A stretch of 64,000 bases of DNA from Sphagnum magellanicum (GCA_021904315.1 CM038919.1:1736001-1800000), one strand, 5' to 3'. Numbered from the stretch's first letter, positions 26,445-38,984 are shown. Program-made: numbers and translations. The notes: generated from the sequence alone by a model not told the origin.

Positions 26445-26990
26445 AGGTGACGACTGAGATGTCAGATGATGCGTTATGACTGTGAGACGACGATCAAGGT
26501 GACGATTGAGATGTTAGATGACTTGTTAGGACTTTGAGACGACGATTGAGGTGATGAGCTCAGATGTCTGATTACGTGTCAGGATTGTCAGACGAGGATC
26601 GAGGTGATGAGCTCAGATGTCTAATGACGTGTCCGGAGTATCAAGGCATGGATAGAGGTGTTGGGCTCAGATTCTGATGACGTGTCAGGACTATGAAGGC
26701 ATGGACAGAGGTGTTGGGCTCAGATTCTGATGACGTGTCAGGACTATGAAGGCATGGATCGAGGTGTTGGGTTCAGATTCTGATGACGTGTCAGGACTAT
26801 GAAGGCATAGATCGAGGTGTTGATCTCAGATGTCTGATGACGTGTCAAGTCCATGAAGCCAATGATCGAGGTGTTGAGGACTTCAGATGTCTGATGACGT
26901 GTAAGTGATTAGCGGAGAAATCGAGACGTTGACTACTGAGATGTTTGGGATTCTGAGGTGACAAACCTAGGTGACGATCGAGGTGTTGTT
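26445..26990. repeat. 53-bp tandem array with TGACGTGTC cores
   Basis: About ten copies of a 53-bp unit (CAGATTCTGATGACGTGTCA, then GGACTATGAAGGCATGGATC, then GAGGTGTTGGGCT). The TGACGTG core or a variant occurs at 26467, 26519, 26572, 26625, 26678, 26731, 26784, 26838 and 26895, so spacing is 52-57 and mostly exactly 53. The central copies are nearly identical and the outer ones diverge. TGACGTG is a bZIP-type ACGT core. The array lies 0.5-1.1 kb upstream of the SLH-like gene ATG. Confidence 0.9.
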
Positions 26991-27199
26991 GCAAGCTAGT
27001 CTCGCTCGCTAGCAAGCGAAGCGAGAAGCAGAAGGAAGAAGAAGAAGAGAACGATTTCAGGAAAAAAGAGTGGGCAGAAGAATCGCAAAGGATTCTCCAG
27101 GGATTTGATGCTACTGCTGCAGGGGGAATGCATTTGCACAGAGCCAAGACCGTAGCAGATTTGAACGGACTCCATTTCGCACGCAATTGTGCACGATGA
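26975..27199 (+). other. Unassigned open stretch, possible exon or leader
   Basis: An open plus-strand frame of 74 sense codons and a TGA, without an early ATG, encodes a charged stretch (KQKEEEEENDFRKKEWAEE) followed by a mixed segment. Immediately after the stop is GAG|GTATATT, a plausible donor. The minus strand is also open here (26845-27186). No family is recognised. It could be the first, noncoding exon of a transcript running right. Confidence 0.2.
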
Positions 27200-29770
27200 G
27201 GTATATTTTGTTTCTACGTTCTTGCCATAGTTCTCCTGATCTTACTGCAATTTGCTTCCTCTCCTTTCTTTTTCATGTGAACATAATGTTGTTCTGCTGA
27301 ATAGTTGCCCCCTCCCTCCCTCCCTTCCCCCCCCCCTTTTGTTCAATTTTTTATTCACGGGATTCACTAGGTTGATGCTTGTGTACTTGCTATGTACTAT
27401 GGTTTTGTTTGCACTGCTATTCTATCATTGCCAGGTTTTTTTCACGATCTTGATACATAAAGTTGAATTGGATTTTAAAGTGTCTGCTTCTAAATTGGAG
27501 TTTATAGAATGCCAATTTCAGTCCAAGTTTTCAAAAGTGAGCACTGTGTTTTGTTCATTCATGGAAAATTTCGAATTGAGATGTGAAATTGGACAGTCAT
27601 GATGTGTGACACATGCATGGTGTGGAGAAACATATATCTGATGATGTTCGAAGATGAGAAAGAATGTGGAATTTGCTCAAAGAATTTCCAAACGGACTCA
27701 GAGGCCGATGTGGTCACAACTTAGCTGTGATGAAGCTCTCTTCAAGGCTGTGATGATGCTCTCACCACATTTTATTTGGAGTCCAATTGCAATTTTTTTT
27801 TTTTGGTGGTACGTAGGTTCTCCAAATTCACCTGTGTGTTCTGTCAGGATTTGCCAGCAGAACTCCAAATTGATGAGTAATGGATATGTATCATGTGCCT
27901 TGGTGTGGAACTGTTCAATAGAGAAGAGGAGTTCTGCATCCATTGAAGCTCTCAAAGATGCTGATTGATTTTACCTTGTCAGGCAGTTTTTCTACAGCTT
28001 TGGATTCAATGCTACCTAAGAGCATCAAAGCACATGTTTCAAAGGACATTGGAAGTGCAAAGAGAAGACCAAGTGGATCCTAAGGAAATGCAAAGGTGGC
28101 ACCTGCTTGGTTTTTTACAGTGTCATGGTGAGCTCTGTCATTTGTTTGGGATTCAGATATTCAGCAAAAGCATCAATTGGGCTATGAATATGATTGTGGT
28201 GGAGGATATGGACAAGCTATCTGTGTACAAATCTGCCAGGAAACAATGTGGACTCCACATGGGCTTGAATCTACATTGTCGATCACAAAGCTCCAGTCCT
28301 AAAGTCCCTATCCTAATGTCTTTGATCTCTTGATTTTTGGAGGGCTCTTGACAAGCTTGTTTGTTTCTCCTGTACAGGATGCACGCAGCAAGAACAAGGA
28401 AAAGTGCAGAAATTAGGGACTTGGACTTGCTATAATCCCTTGGGTCTGGCTGCCAGCTTGGATGTCTCAAATGTCAGGACTCAGTACACAATAATATTGT
28501 GTTTTATAGATCTTGATGACAGATTCTTTTGAGATGTTGAGAAGCAATGTTCAGATGCAAAACACAAAAGTGTTTCTTAAATGAAGACCTGTACTACTCC
28601 CCCTCTCCCCACTTATGAGTTGCAAGAAATCTCTGCAAATCTTTGGAATATGACAATGTTGTTATGTAAAGCAGGAACACAGTTTTTGCAAAGAAATGAA
28701 TTGCACAAGTACTTACTGTTGCAAAGAATGCTGCTTACATTCTAAATCTTGGATTTGGAGACTTTGAAATCTTTTGAAACCTGAATTATTTGAATTCTGT
28801 GTACCAATTTAAGCAGGTGTGGCAGGTTATGCAACTAGCATTCCTCAAAGCATATGACAAACTGCCACGTTTCTCAATCATAGCAACCCTATATCAACAT
28901 AGCAACTCTTTAAGAAGCATGAACTCTACAAGATCATGCATGTGATCTTCTTCTTAAAATGACTGTTCTAGCTTGTAACCTGCATAATACTTCTATCTTT
29001 CTCTCTCTCTATCTATCTATGCTGGATGGAATTCCAGCAGTTATGGTGAAATTGATCACCATTGAGATTGGTCATGCCCATGTATAAACTACTCTAAAGG
29101 CAGAGGAGATCATCACGATCACCACCTGCAGATTTCCTGGCTTCAAAAGGGACAACGATGTTGTTCAATTGATCAGTGCTCATCCAAGAATCGGATTCAA
29201 CTGGAGAATTGGGAGGAAGAAGGAGAAGATCAGAGAGCAACCACTTGAGGTTCCAGGGTGCTGCTGCCCTTGGTACAGTTCATGCAAACTGTAAATGATG
29301 GTGGCGGGGTAAGAGAATGTGGGAGGGAGAGAGAAGAAAACAAAAGTGTCACGACTATACAATTCTGTTTGAGAGCTTTCAATGATTTCATGTGGGAGGA
29401 GTTGCTGAAACTATTTTCTGCCACAGGAAATCATGATGTAGATTACGACTGGTCTGCAAGATCCTGGTGGGGACGATGATGACGATGATAATGCTGCTGC
29501 TGCTGCAGCAGCACAAATTGGACAAGAGCAGTAGTAGTACCTGAGATCCTCGAAGAAGTAAACAGCATGTGTGGAGGGGGGAGAGCCGATGCCTTTCTGA
29601 GATCCTCTAGGTATCATGTATATTACAAGGAGATGGAATTCTTGGTCACTTGCCGTTGTGCACTGACTCAGAATTCTGGTGTCAAGATCCTTGGAAATTC
29701 TTATGTGCTAGTGGATGCAGCTGCTGATGATCATAATATTAGACTTACATGCAGCTGGTCATCAGTTGTG
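27200..29770. other. Intergenic region and 3' flank of the GT34 gene
   Basis: Mixed-composition DNA without recognisable protein. It contains a C homopolymer patch (about 27305-27340), a CT/ATCT run near 28998-29020 and, at 29464-29515, GAT repeats passing into a GCTGCTGCTGCTGCAGCAGC palindrome. The last few hundred bases probably carry the GT34 3' UTR (minus strand). Confidence 0.4.
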
Positions 29771-31339
29771 TCATTGTGAAGAAGAAGATGATGGGGTAGT
29801 TGTGTTATGATACTCATCAGCAGCAGGAGGAATTCCTGATGGATGCGCCCTAGTTTCAGGTGGTGGTAATGATCGGGTGGTAGAATTTGTGGACTTCTTC
29901 TGCTGCACTCGAAAGGTGTGGAGGGAGGAGTGGCGCAAGCCATAACGGTTAAGCACTTGGTTATCGGCGAAGAGAAAAGCGCGCTCCATGGCCCTGATGC
30001 ACTGGCCGGGAGAGTAGATGGGGTTCACGCCGCCTTCGCAAAACTCGCAGCCCACGAAATGGGTGATGAAGGGCCACCGCTCATCCCCGTACACACCCGG
30101 CTGGTTCTTCTCCATCATCTCTTCGAATTTGTCCGTCAGGTAGAGCCAGTAGCCTTGGAAGCAGTAGGAATTCTCTAAGTAGATCTTGGATCCCCATCTC
30201 GACCTGCATCAGGATCATCAGTACAGAAAACAAAACTAGAATTGCAACAAAACTCATTTGCAGATTCCAGAATCATGTAAGTCCTATGTGCAAGAATCCG
30301 AGTTGTACCTGTCTGTGAGCATCAGGTACACCAGCGAAGACTGATCGTCAGCCTCGGTTGGAGGTCTGTCAGTTAGGGCAAGCGAGAGCAGCTTGCCAAT
30401 TGCGTCTCGCACTGGGCCCTTGGGGCTCATGGGTGCCCATGAATGGAGAAGATCCAGAGACCACTGACAATTGCGGAGCAGGAAAACGCCGGCATTGAGA
30501 CCCATCCAGCTCCTCTTCTCGTAAACCGCATCCTCCCAGCCGCTGATAACCAAGTTGTGGTTTTGGTACTTGTGGAGAGGAAGCTCGAATGTCATGTCCG
30601 TGATGACGGCGTCGCTGTCCATCCACCAAATCCAGTCCACCTCCGGGTGTCGAATCATGAGCATGTGGGTGAGGAAGAGCTTCACCCACCACCCCACCAT
30701 CTCGTCATCCATCTTGTTCATGTTGTAGAAGATCTGCATGTTGTGCAGTCGACAGTAGTCGTATTTGTTCTTGATTGCCAACAATTGCAACTGATCTCCC
30801 TTCGTGTTGGAACATGCGTGCGGATGGGTGCTGGTGACGAGAAGAATGCGAGGAGCTGCAGGTTTTGTTGAAGAGTTCAGCTGCTGTTGATCATCCTTCT
30901 CCTCATGAGCCGGAGTACTAGTACTGATCTTGTCGCTGTCTTCGTTTGCAGCAGAGAATTTTGCCTTTGCAATTTCACGCTGTTTGTCCCAGTCGAGGAT
31001 CCTGGGTCCGAACGTTGTAAACTCCTTGTTTGAATCCAAGACATGCTGGATCTCTTTCTGAACCTTTCTCAACAGAATCTGGATCTCTTCAGGCGATGAA
31101 GCAGTTAAGGCTTCCAATCCGAGAGCTCTAAGATTGGCGTCAGAAAAAGTTTGAAGCACAGCACTGCTGCTAGTGAAGAACCCATCTACAGCTACGTTGT
31201 TGTTGTCGTTTTTACAGCTTAAGCTCCAAAGGATCCAAGTGCACACAGCCGCGATGGTGTAGATGAGTCTTCTGCATTGGGAATTGCTCCACTCTCTTCC
31301 TCTCTTACCACCGAAAAGCCCTTGATACACCCAATCCAT
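29771..31339 (-). CDS. GT34 family glycosyltransferase (xyloglucan xylosyltransferase / galactomannan galactosyltransferase type)
   Basis: Two coding exons, 31339-30309 and 30203-29771, joined in phase 2 across a short GT-AG intron, give 487 aa. It is predicted to be a Golgi type II membrane protein: a short basic cytosolic tail, a membrane anchor at residues 25-41, a stem, then a GT-A catalytic domain. Visible signatures are GDQLQLLAIKNKYDYCRLH (181-199), the DxD metal/nucleotide-sugar motif in WWMDSDAV (238-245, D241-S-D243), WMGLNAGVFLLRN (278-290), EADDQSSLVYL and THFVGCEFC. GT34 enzymes add xylose to glucan or galactose to mannan backbones in hemicellulose synthesis. GLNAG rather than GLNTG leans toward the galactomannan-galactosyltransferase-like branch as I recall it; substrate cannot be decided here. 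The usual PCDNPVGDH segment is diverged to HACSNTKGDQ. The C-terminus is an unusual Thr/Ser/Pro-rich tail. Confidence 0.92.
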
Positions 31340-31401
31340 GAGGAGCAGCTACTGATCACTTTGATACTGCTGCTGCTACTGCAAGGCCAGGCTTCATGTC
31401 A

Positions 31402-31412
31402 TCTTTAAATAC
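31402..31412 (-). promoter_or_regulatory. Possible TATA box of the GT34 gene
   Basis: On the minus strand GTATTTAAAGA lies ~65-70 bp upstream of the GT34 ATG. A second AT-rich candidate (TTATATAAC, near 31450-31458) lies further upstream. Either could direct a short 5' leader. Inferred from position and sequence only. Confidence 0.3.
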
Positions 31413-31865
31413 CTTCACCAAAAGCCACTCTTCCTGATCCATAAAGCTGGGTTATATAACACAGCTAGTAGCTGCTACTACTGCAGTGCAAATTCCATGA
31501 TGATCAACAACATTGTACAAGTGCAATCCCTGCAGTACCACCTAAATACACAAAAGCATCAAGATTACTCGGCAAAGTAACCAAGCAAGCAAGAGAGCAA
31601 GCAAGCGTAATGATCGATCAGGTCTGTGGTCCCATCCAGCCTTTGTGCTTCTATTTGCTGTTGCTGTTGCAAGCAGGTGTCACTGTTGTTTGCCTTGTGG
31701 CATGTAGGACTAGAGATGTGCCATGCAGCATTGGGAGTGAACCAGGTTGCCAAAAGTATTTCTTTTGCTTGTAGGTTAGTAGATGCCTAGTACCACTGTT
31801 CACGGTTACAACTGTTTGCTTGCTTGCTCACTCAACAGCAGCAGCAAATTGGGCAGTGCCACTTT

Positions 31866-32033
31866 CCTTTTTTTCTTCTTCTGCTTCTTCTTCTCCTTCT
31901 TCTTAGTCACTTCAGTTTGAACAACCCAGGTGTGTCTTCATACATTCATTAGTTTCAGCTATTGTTCAAACACTTGGTTCGGTTCTTTTCTTCTTCTTCT
32001 TCTTCTTCTTCACTACATCAGTTGGAACAACCT
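31866..32033. repeat. Duplicated TTC run plus TCAGTTTGAACAACC block
   Basis: A TTC-rich run followed by CACTTCAGTTTGAACAACC ends near 31925. The pattern is repeated, diverged, ending near 32032, and again right of the element array at 33150-33215. The tandem TIR array therefore sits between related pyrimidine-rich blocks. Confidence 0.55.
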
Positions 32034-32044
32034 TCTATTTATAG

Positions 32045-33124
32045 GTGCATTCACACCTAATGTTAAGTCAGTGTTCAGTGAAAATCTAGGTGGCATCTTA
32101 GGTGGCACCCAATGTTAAATGGGTGATTGTTTAATATTAAGTGAATGTTAACTTAACATTAAAATCTTTGTTGTAAATAAGTTTAGGTCCTAAATGACTA
32201 GCTTGGTATTAGGGGACTTTAACACCAGAGTCCTTAACATCAGGTGTGAATGCACCTTATTTAAAGTGCATTCACACCTAACATTAAGTCAGTGTTAAGT
32301 GAAAATCTAGGTGGCATCTTAGGTGGCACCCAATGTTAAATTGGTGATTGTTTAATATTAAGTGAATGTTAACTTAACATTAAAATCTTTGTGGTAAATA
32401 GGTTTAGGTCCTAAATGACTAGCTTGGTGTTAGGGGACTTTAACATCAGAGTCCTTAACATCAGGTGTGAATGCACCTTATTTAAAGTGCATTCACACCT
32501 AACATTAAGTCAGTGTTAAGTGAAAATCTAGGTGGCATCTTAGGTGGCACCCAATGTTAAATGGGTGATTGTTAATATCAAATGAATGTTAACTTAATAT
32601 TAAAATCTTTGTGGTAAATAAGTTTAGGTCCTACATGACTAGGTTGGTCTTAGGGGACTTTAACACCAGAGTCCTTAACATCAAGTGTGAATGCACCTTA
32701 TTTAAAGTGCATTCACACCTAACATTAAGTCAGTGTTAAGTGAAAATCTAGGTGGCATCTTAGGTGGCACCCAATGTTAAATGGGTGATTGTTAATATCA
32801 AATGAATGTTAACTTAATATTAAAATCTTTGTGGTAAATAAGTTTAGGTCCTACATGACTAGGTTGGTCTTAGGGGACTTAACACTAGAGTCCTTAACAT
32901 CAAGTGTGAATGCACCTTATTTAAAGTGCATTCACACCTAATGTTAAGTGAAAATCTAGGTGGCATCTTAGGTGGCATCCAATGTTAAATGGGTGATTGT
33001 TTAATATTAAGTGAATGTTAACTTAACATTAAAATCTTCGTGGTAAATAAGTTTAGGTCCTAAATGACTAGCTTGGTGTTAGGGGACTTTAACACCAGAG
33101 TCCTTAACATCAAGTGTGAATGCA
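32045..33124. mobile_element. Five tandem copies of a ~220-bp TIR (MITE-like) element
   Basis: Units start at 32045, 32266, 32487, 32707 and 32926 and end near 33124. Each begins GTGCATTCACACCTAA and ends AGGTGTGAATGCAC. The terminal inverted repeats match over about 23 bp with one mismatch in the best unit. Adjacent units are separated by the same 10-bp AT-rich spacer CTTATTTAAA, resembling the flanks (CTATTTATAG on the left, CCTTATTCAC on the right). Each unit has a central palindrome AATGTTAACTTAACATT, diverged in units 3 and 4. Unit 5 lacks about 11 bp near its left end. There is no coding capacity: a non-autonomous DNA element amplified head to tail. The superfamily is unassigned; an 8-10-bp target duplication would fit hAT or Mutator. 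Confidence 0.85.
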
Positions 33125-33216
33125 ACCTTATTCACTCAGTGATTATCCACCTTCTCTTCTTCTTTTTCTTCTTCTTTCATCATCTTTTTCTCAGTCACCT
33201 CAGTTTGATCAACCCT

Positions 33217-33380
33217 AGTCAATTGCTGAAACTTACAGGCATAGTTACTACCCTACCTTGGTCAATTGCTGAAACTTACAGGCATAGTTACTACCGTCCC
33301 CTGGTCAATTGCTGAAGTTTAAAGCCATATGTACCACCACCCTACCTTGGTCAATTGCTGAAATTTACAGCCATAGTTTA
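33217..33380. repeat. ~44-bp tandem repeat, GTCAATTGCTGAAACTTACA unit
   Basis: Four consecutive copies begin near 33217, 33260, 33303 and 33349, with the core GTCAATTGCTGAAACTTACA followed by GGCATAGTTACTACC. Copies 1 and 2 are nearly identical. Confidence 0.85.
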
Positions 33381-34350
33381 ATGCCCTTGCCATTCTTTAG
33401 CCTAGGCCAACAGAAAATTGATAAAGAACAAAGGTGGGCATAGAATTTCTTTGCACTTAATGAGGTGAATTAGCATGCAGTTTGTTTTTTTCTTTTAGGG
33501 TTGTGTGGGGGTGAAGGGAGTTGGATTTTTTTGGATTTTTGTTCTTGCCAATTATGTTCCCATTAAATACCCATTGGGTTCCTAACATGTTTCTCAACTT
33601 CCCAATGTGTTGTTCCCCTAACATGTTCACAATAGCACCTCACTTTATCCCATGTCCAGTGCCTTAAGTTTCTACTCTTGTAACCTATACATAAAGCACT
33701 GCCTGGATTTTTCGTTTGTATTTTCAGCTCCCTTCTTACCTGCCTGAAGAAACCTGTTTTCAGCAAGCGGGAAATTCTGCGGTGGAAGGTACTAGCCAGG
33801 CTGTACTAGGATCTTCTGACCAGCCGAAGGTACCATCCAACCTGTCACTATTTCTAAAAAGTGAAAAAATCCCAGCTCTGCTTTACGTAAGGAAAAGACC
33901 TGAATACAGGCCCTTCTTATGTACAAAGCTGCTCCAAAGGATAAGACTGTCAAAAGACTGATTTTTTAAAAAAATAGAAAGAATACCAATCAATGATCTC
34001 CCTTACAAAAGAAAAAAAAATTGAACTTTGGGGGTTCCCACAAATATAACTTATCCTAAGGTCAGTTTCCTCATTAAATAATCCTCAAATTAGTGAAACA
34101 ATCTTTTGTGAAAAAAAGAAGTTGATTTGTTGAAAATTATAGTAATTACGATAGGTTACACTCTATATAATTTCATTACTCATATGAAAATATTGTAGTA
34201 GATCATGGAAAATAAAATAATTTTAAATTTTATTATTTTATTATTTTTTGAAAAAAAATTATTCGATTTGTCAATGTGGAAATTGACCTTAGGCTAGGGT
34301 ACATTGGACTCCACTTCTTCAAATCAGCAGTTGGGCTCTTTTCTTGTCAG
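33381..34350. other. AT-rich intergenic DNA
   Basis: No gene recognised. A plus-strand open stretch at 33716-33961 (81 codons) has no known domain. Confidence 0.4.
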
Positions 34351-34359
34351 GTGACGCAC

Positions 34360-34560
34360 ATTCATTCATTCCTGCATCACTTTTGCACCTCTTCACATTT
34401 TTCAGGTTGAACAACCCCTAGTGACAATTTCATTCATCATTTTTGCATTTTGCATCTATGAACATCTGTGAACAACCCTTTATAACATTTCATTCATCAA
34501 TTGTGACCTTCTTCAAAAAAATTAAGAATGCATGACAAAGTTCATTCATCAATTGTTATT
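34360..34560. repeat. Degenerate AACAACCC / CATTTCATTCATCA repeat
   Basis: About three diverged copies of a ~65-80-bp unit pairing GAACAACCC with a following CATTTCATTCATCA. The AACAACC part resembles the blocks flanking the TIR array at 32-33 kb. Confidence 0.45.
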
Positions 34561-37500
34561 TTTCATCTCTTCATGTTTATTTTAACAACTCTGATGAAGT
34601 GGTTTTTTTGGCAAATTTTCTCCAAGTGGTGAGATCCCAATGGCATGTTCTACACCCTCTTGTTAAATCAGATGAATTTCTAGTGATATTTTTTTCATAT
34701 CCCCAAGCCTAGTATCTAGGGCTAGCCATGGATTTGATTTTGCAAGGATTGGAAATCGTTGAAGGGTCAATCCCATCTTGTCACAAGTTGCCTCTATTTG
34801 CTATAAGTTTCATTGATGTTCACAATGGGCCGCCTCACATTCACCTCCATCATCATCCCCTTTTTTTCCTAAGCTTTGTAGGCAGCTTCATTTTATTTTA
34901 GGTGAGCTGACATTGCATCTAAGTGCATCTAACATCCTTTTTTCATTGTCTCAACTCTCCATTTTGTTGTTGTTGTGAGTCAACTCGAATCTTTTCATAT
35001 CCTATTACAAAGAATTGTTGCCCTTCTCAAGGGTAAGAAATATATTGTGCATTGATTTAATGTTGGAACTTGGTGCATGAAGGATATTGCACACATTACT
35101 CAAAGGTTTTGAAGATTGATAACAAAGGGTGACATGAAACTCTACTTTTTCATGGTGTCAAACTCTAAGTCATTGGAAAGGAACATGGAACGGAAGTTTC
35201 AACGTGTAGTTAAATTTGTTATTTCCCCTTGTTAATGTGCATCTTTTGCACATAATTCACTTTGAGAGCTTCTTAATCTCTTACATTACAAAAAAGTATA
35301 TATTTAAAATTTTCTTTTCTTTCAAGTTAATCATTTTTTCGTGGTTTCATGAACTGACCATCATGTTCATCATATATTCATTTTGCTCAAGGTTTAGGGT
35401 TTGTATATAAAAATCACATAGTTTTATCCAAGATTACATCACAATAATTCAAGGGATTCAGTTAAAATGTAAATCATATATACTTCACATCAAAACATCA
35501 TAAATAATAAAAACACATCATTCATTTTTTTTTCCCTTGCCCTTTTTACACTTTGAAGCCCATGGATTTTGCATAGACATATTGTTTAACAATTATCGCA
35601 CAAATTTTATTGAAATTTTGTGATGTGGACCTGCATGAAAACATTAATGATTAGTTTGACTATTTAGTGGGTTAACCTTCCAACAAATATCCAATTTGTG
35701 ATGTTTTACTTCATAAGTAAGCAATATCAGTTACATAAGAAATGTCCTTTTATTGAAATGTTCACCCAAGTTATGCATGATGATTAAACAACAATTTTTG
35801 AACCTATCAAGGTTCAATGTTCACATGTTACTATATGTTTGATCTTTGAATTGGAGTGATGATTCCACAACCAAAAATTGATGAATGCAATGGACATCTT
35901 TTATTTTCAATATTGGTTTAATATCCTTGTTTCAGAAACATTATGAAGTCATTTAGCCACATTAAAGGTTCAATTTTTTTTGAAATGTTCATTAATTTAA
36001 GGATTGTTCAGGTGAATATCCTAGCCCTTCTTGATGAAAGCAAACTTGATCTTGGAGCTTCCCTTTTTGAGATCACTATGCAAACCAACCATGTTGTTGT
36101 TCTAGAATTGCAATTGATGGATCACCTTGTCATTCAACTATGGTTTATGAACATCTAATAACCACTTGCAACATTACTTGTTTAAATACTTTGCATTGGA
36201 AAAATCATCTATATTTATTATCATTTATAATGTATAAAATGAACATTGTTTATTCACTTTGTTTTCTTTGAGATCTTGCACATTTTCATCCTTAGAATAA
36301 GTTTTTTAAAACTCCCAAGACTTCACTCATTTTTGGGCTTTAAAAAACCTTAAATAGTTCATTTTTTTTTATAAAAGGAACTTTAATTTAATCTTAAAAT
36401 TCAAAGTTAGGGTTTTTGAAATTTTAAACTATTGGTGTTGGTCATTTTCACAAAAAACTTAAAATTTGTTGAGTTTAAGACCATGTTCAGTTCTATTTCT
36501 ATTATACACAATTAATATATTTTTTGGTGTAGTATTAGATTTTTCAACTAATGCACATAGTTCAAGGTATAAATTATGTAATATAAATTATGTACAACCA
36601 TTCACATACAATAACTTGTCTAACGTGTAGGTCCAAACTTTTACTTTTTTAAGGAAGTTGTGTTTATTTATTTAGAGAACAAGGCAACATGCAATCAATT
36701 TCAAATTTGGTAAAGTAGAAACCTTAGTTTAATATCTAATTCAATTTTGAAAAAAGGCCAATTAATTGGTTAGGTTTCAATGGTCATTTGAATAAAACTC
36801 AAAAGCTTTAATCTAGAAACACTAGATCCTAACCTTTAACCTAGAATTAAACCTATCAAAATCCTTATACCTAAAAACATTAAACACAATAATTTTCCTT
36901 TGATGAAATTTTTTTGTTACAATCTCATAGATGTGTTTAAAAGCAATGTTTCTCAAATTATGTGTGTGTCTCATACACTAATGAAAACCATGGTTCAATC
37001 AAATGAAGATCATTCTTTACATTTTTGAAGGTAAGGATAAAGGAAAGGTGATCCATATAGAAGTAAAAAGCATTCAACTTCTAGTTTAATATCTATTTAT
37101 TATGTTGAAATGTATGTTGTCTCCATACATGTGAAAATTCACCTTTGCGATAACTTGATGTTGACATCTAAATGTTAGTGCACAATCTTTTGTGCAGTGT
37201 TGAACACAATGTCTTCCAAAATAAATATGCTTAGTATGCTTAGATAAGTAACCTTAGATGTCACATTTCAATATGTGCAAAGCACAAATTTTACATGTCA
37301 ACTATGAGAACTCTACAATTAAAACAATGTTTACATTTGTGTGCAATGGTTTCAATTATTTTGCCTTTAATAAAAAATAAATTGCAATGGTTTACAAGAG
37401 CAAATGAAATTAAACACAACAAAAATTGAAAGCCCATTTTAAGAGCTCTTTTACAAATTGAACTAATTATTTCAAGTAAAGATTTTCAAGGCTCATTGTT

Positions 37501-38980
37501 TAACATCTTTTTTCCATGTATTTTATGTTGATTAGTGTTGGGCCGAAGTGTCACATGCCTTTTGTTCAAACTAATTATCTTATATATAGTTTTCTTTTAC
37601 ATCATTCATGACAAAAAAATTAGAATCTTTTTAAATTTTGTTTCAATGTGGTTGTGATAGACATTGAATTGAAAGATCGCAATTTGAGTTCCACATCTTT
37701 GTTTGTTTTGGATTATTACTAGTCCTTGTAATTTGATCAAAATGCATGCATACTTTTAGATGTGTGCTAGAGCCTTTCATTATTTCTTTATATTTTGAAA
37801 TGTTAACATCATAACTATACTAGGTTTGTAAATAATGCACAATGTTGTTTCCCCACACTTTGAATACCTATGATTTATATAACTTTTGGATGCCTAACTA
37901 GCCTAACTTTATGTGCATGTGTAGCAAGACTCAAATGCCCTTGTAATAGCAATTTTTTTATAAAAATGATGTTATAATCCCCGTTGTAATGCCTACATCA
38001 TCAATATTTCATTGACCCCACCTTTTTTTTCCTTACTCTCATAAAGACCTTCATTATACCGTTGTCATTGGTTACTTGAAGATCATTAGTCATGTATGTG
38101 TTTTTGTAATTTTTTTGGCCCACTTTGTGAGTGACCAAAAAATAATGCACATGTGTGTGTTGTTATGGTGTGACTTTTTTCTTGGTCACTAATTTGTGAA
38201 TTATAACCTTCATGCAACATTAAACAAATCCTAACACAACTTTTTCTTCTACTCCCATTTCTCCTAAACAACTAGCATAGTCCATCACCATTTTTGTAGT
38301 GTTAAGTTGTGATTGCATTTCACCCACCATGGTTGCCAAACTTTACATGGTGTATGCATTCTTTTCTACCCAAGTTTTCATGCAACACACTGCGGTCTCA
38401 TATTCATTGATTTTGGATCTCTAAATTATTGCGACAATTTTTCCTATCTTTGTTACATGATCTCTTGAAATGCAGAATGCCAAGTGCAACAATGAATCTA
38501 ACATAAAATGGAGCTTTCAAATGCATGGAAACTTGACTATTAGAATGCCATTTCTTTTGACCATATCAAATTGCAATTTTTTTAATGAATATTTAGTTTG
38601 TTTCAAAAATTGTGAATATGATATTGATCCATTAGTTGATCATGAGATTGCATGCAAAAACAGCATTGCAAGCACAACTACTCGAGTTTTGAGTTACTAG
38701 TATTGATCATATAAAAAAGATTTGCATCAAAGTTTTTCCCTTGTAATTTTGGGTATATTGGGATTGGTGATGAATGTACTTTAAAAGCTTTTCAACTTTT
38801 AGATGGTCATTTTGAATTCTTTTAGGAAGTTTTGTTGCGTAGGGTTGCAATGGGACATTGTGGTTCCAAATTATTGTAATTTACATTTTTTATTTTGCAC
38901 AAGAAATTTTGATGATATGTGATGGAGATGTTCTTAATATCTTTCTTTCCTTCCATAATCTCTTTGTTACATTTTACATA
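34561..38980. other. AT-rich desert, no gene seen
   Basis: Short random open frames only. No transposon protein, RNA gene or long repeat is recognised by eye. Confidence 0.45.
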
Positions 38981-38984
38981 AATA

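Noticed and set aside
32045..33124. CRISPR-like array
   Set aside because: Repeats are ~220 bp with inverted termini and invariant spacers in a plant nuclear context; there are no unique spacers or cas genes.
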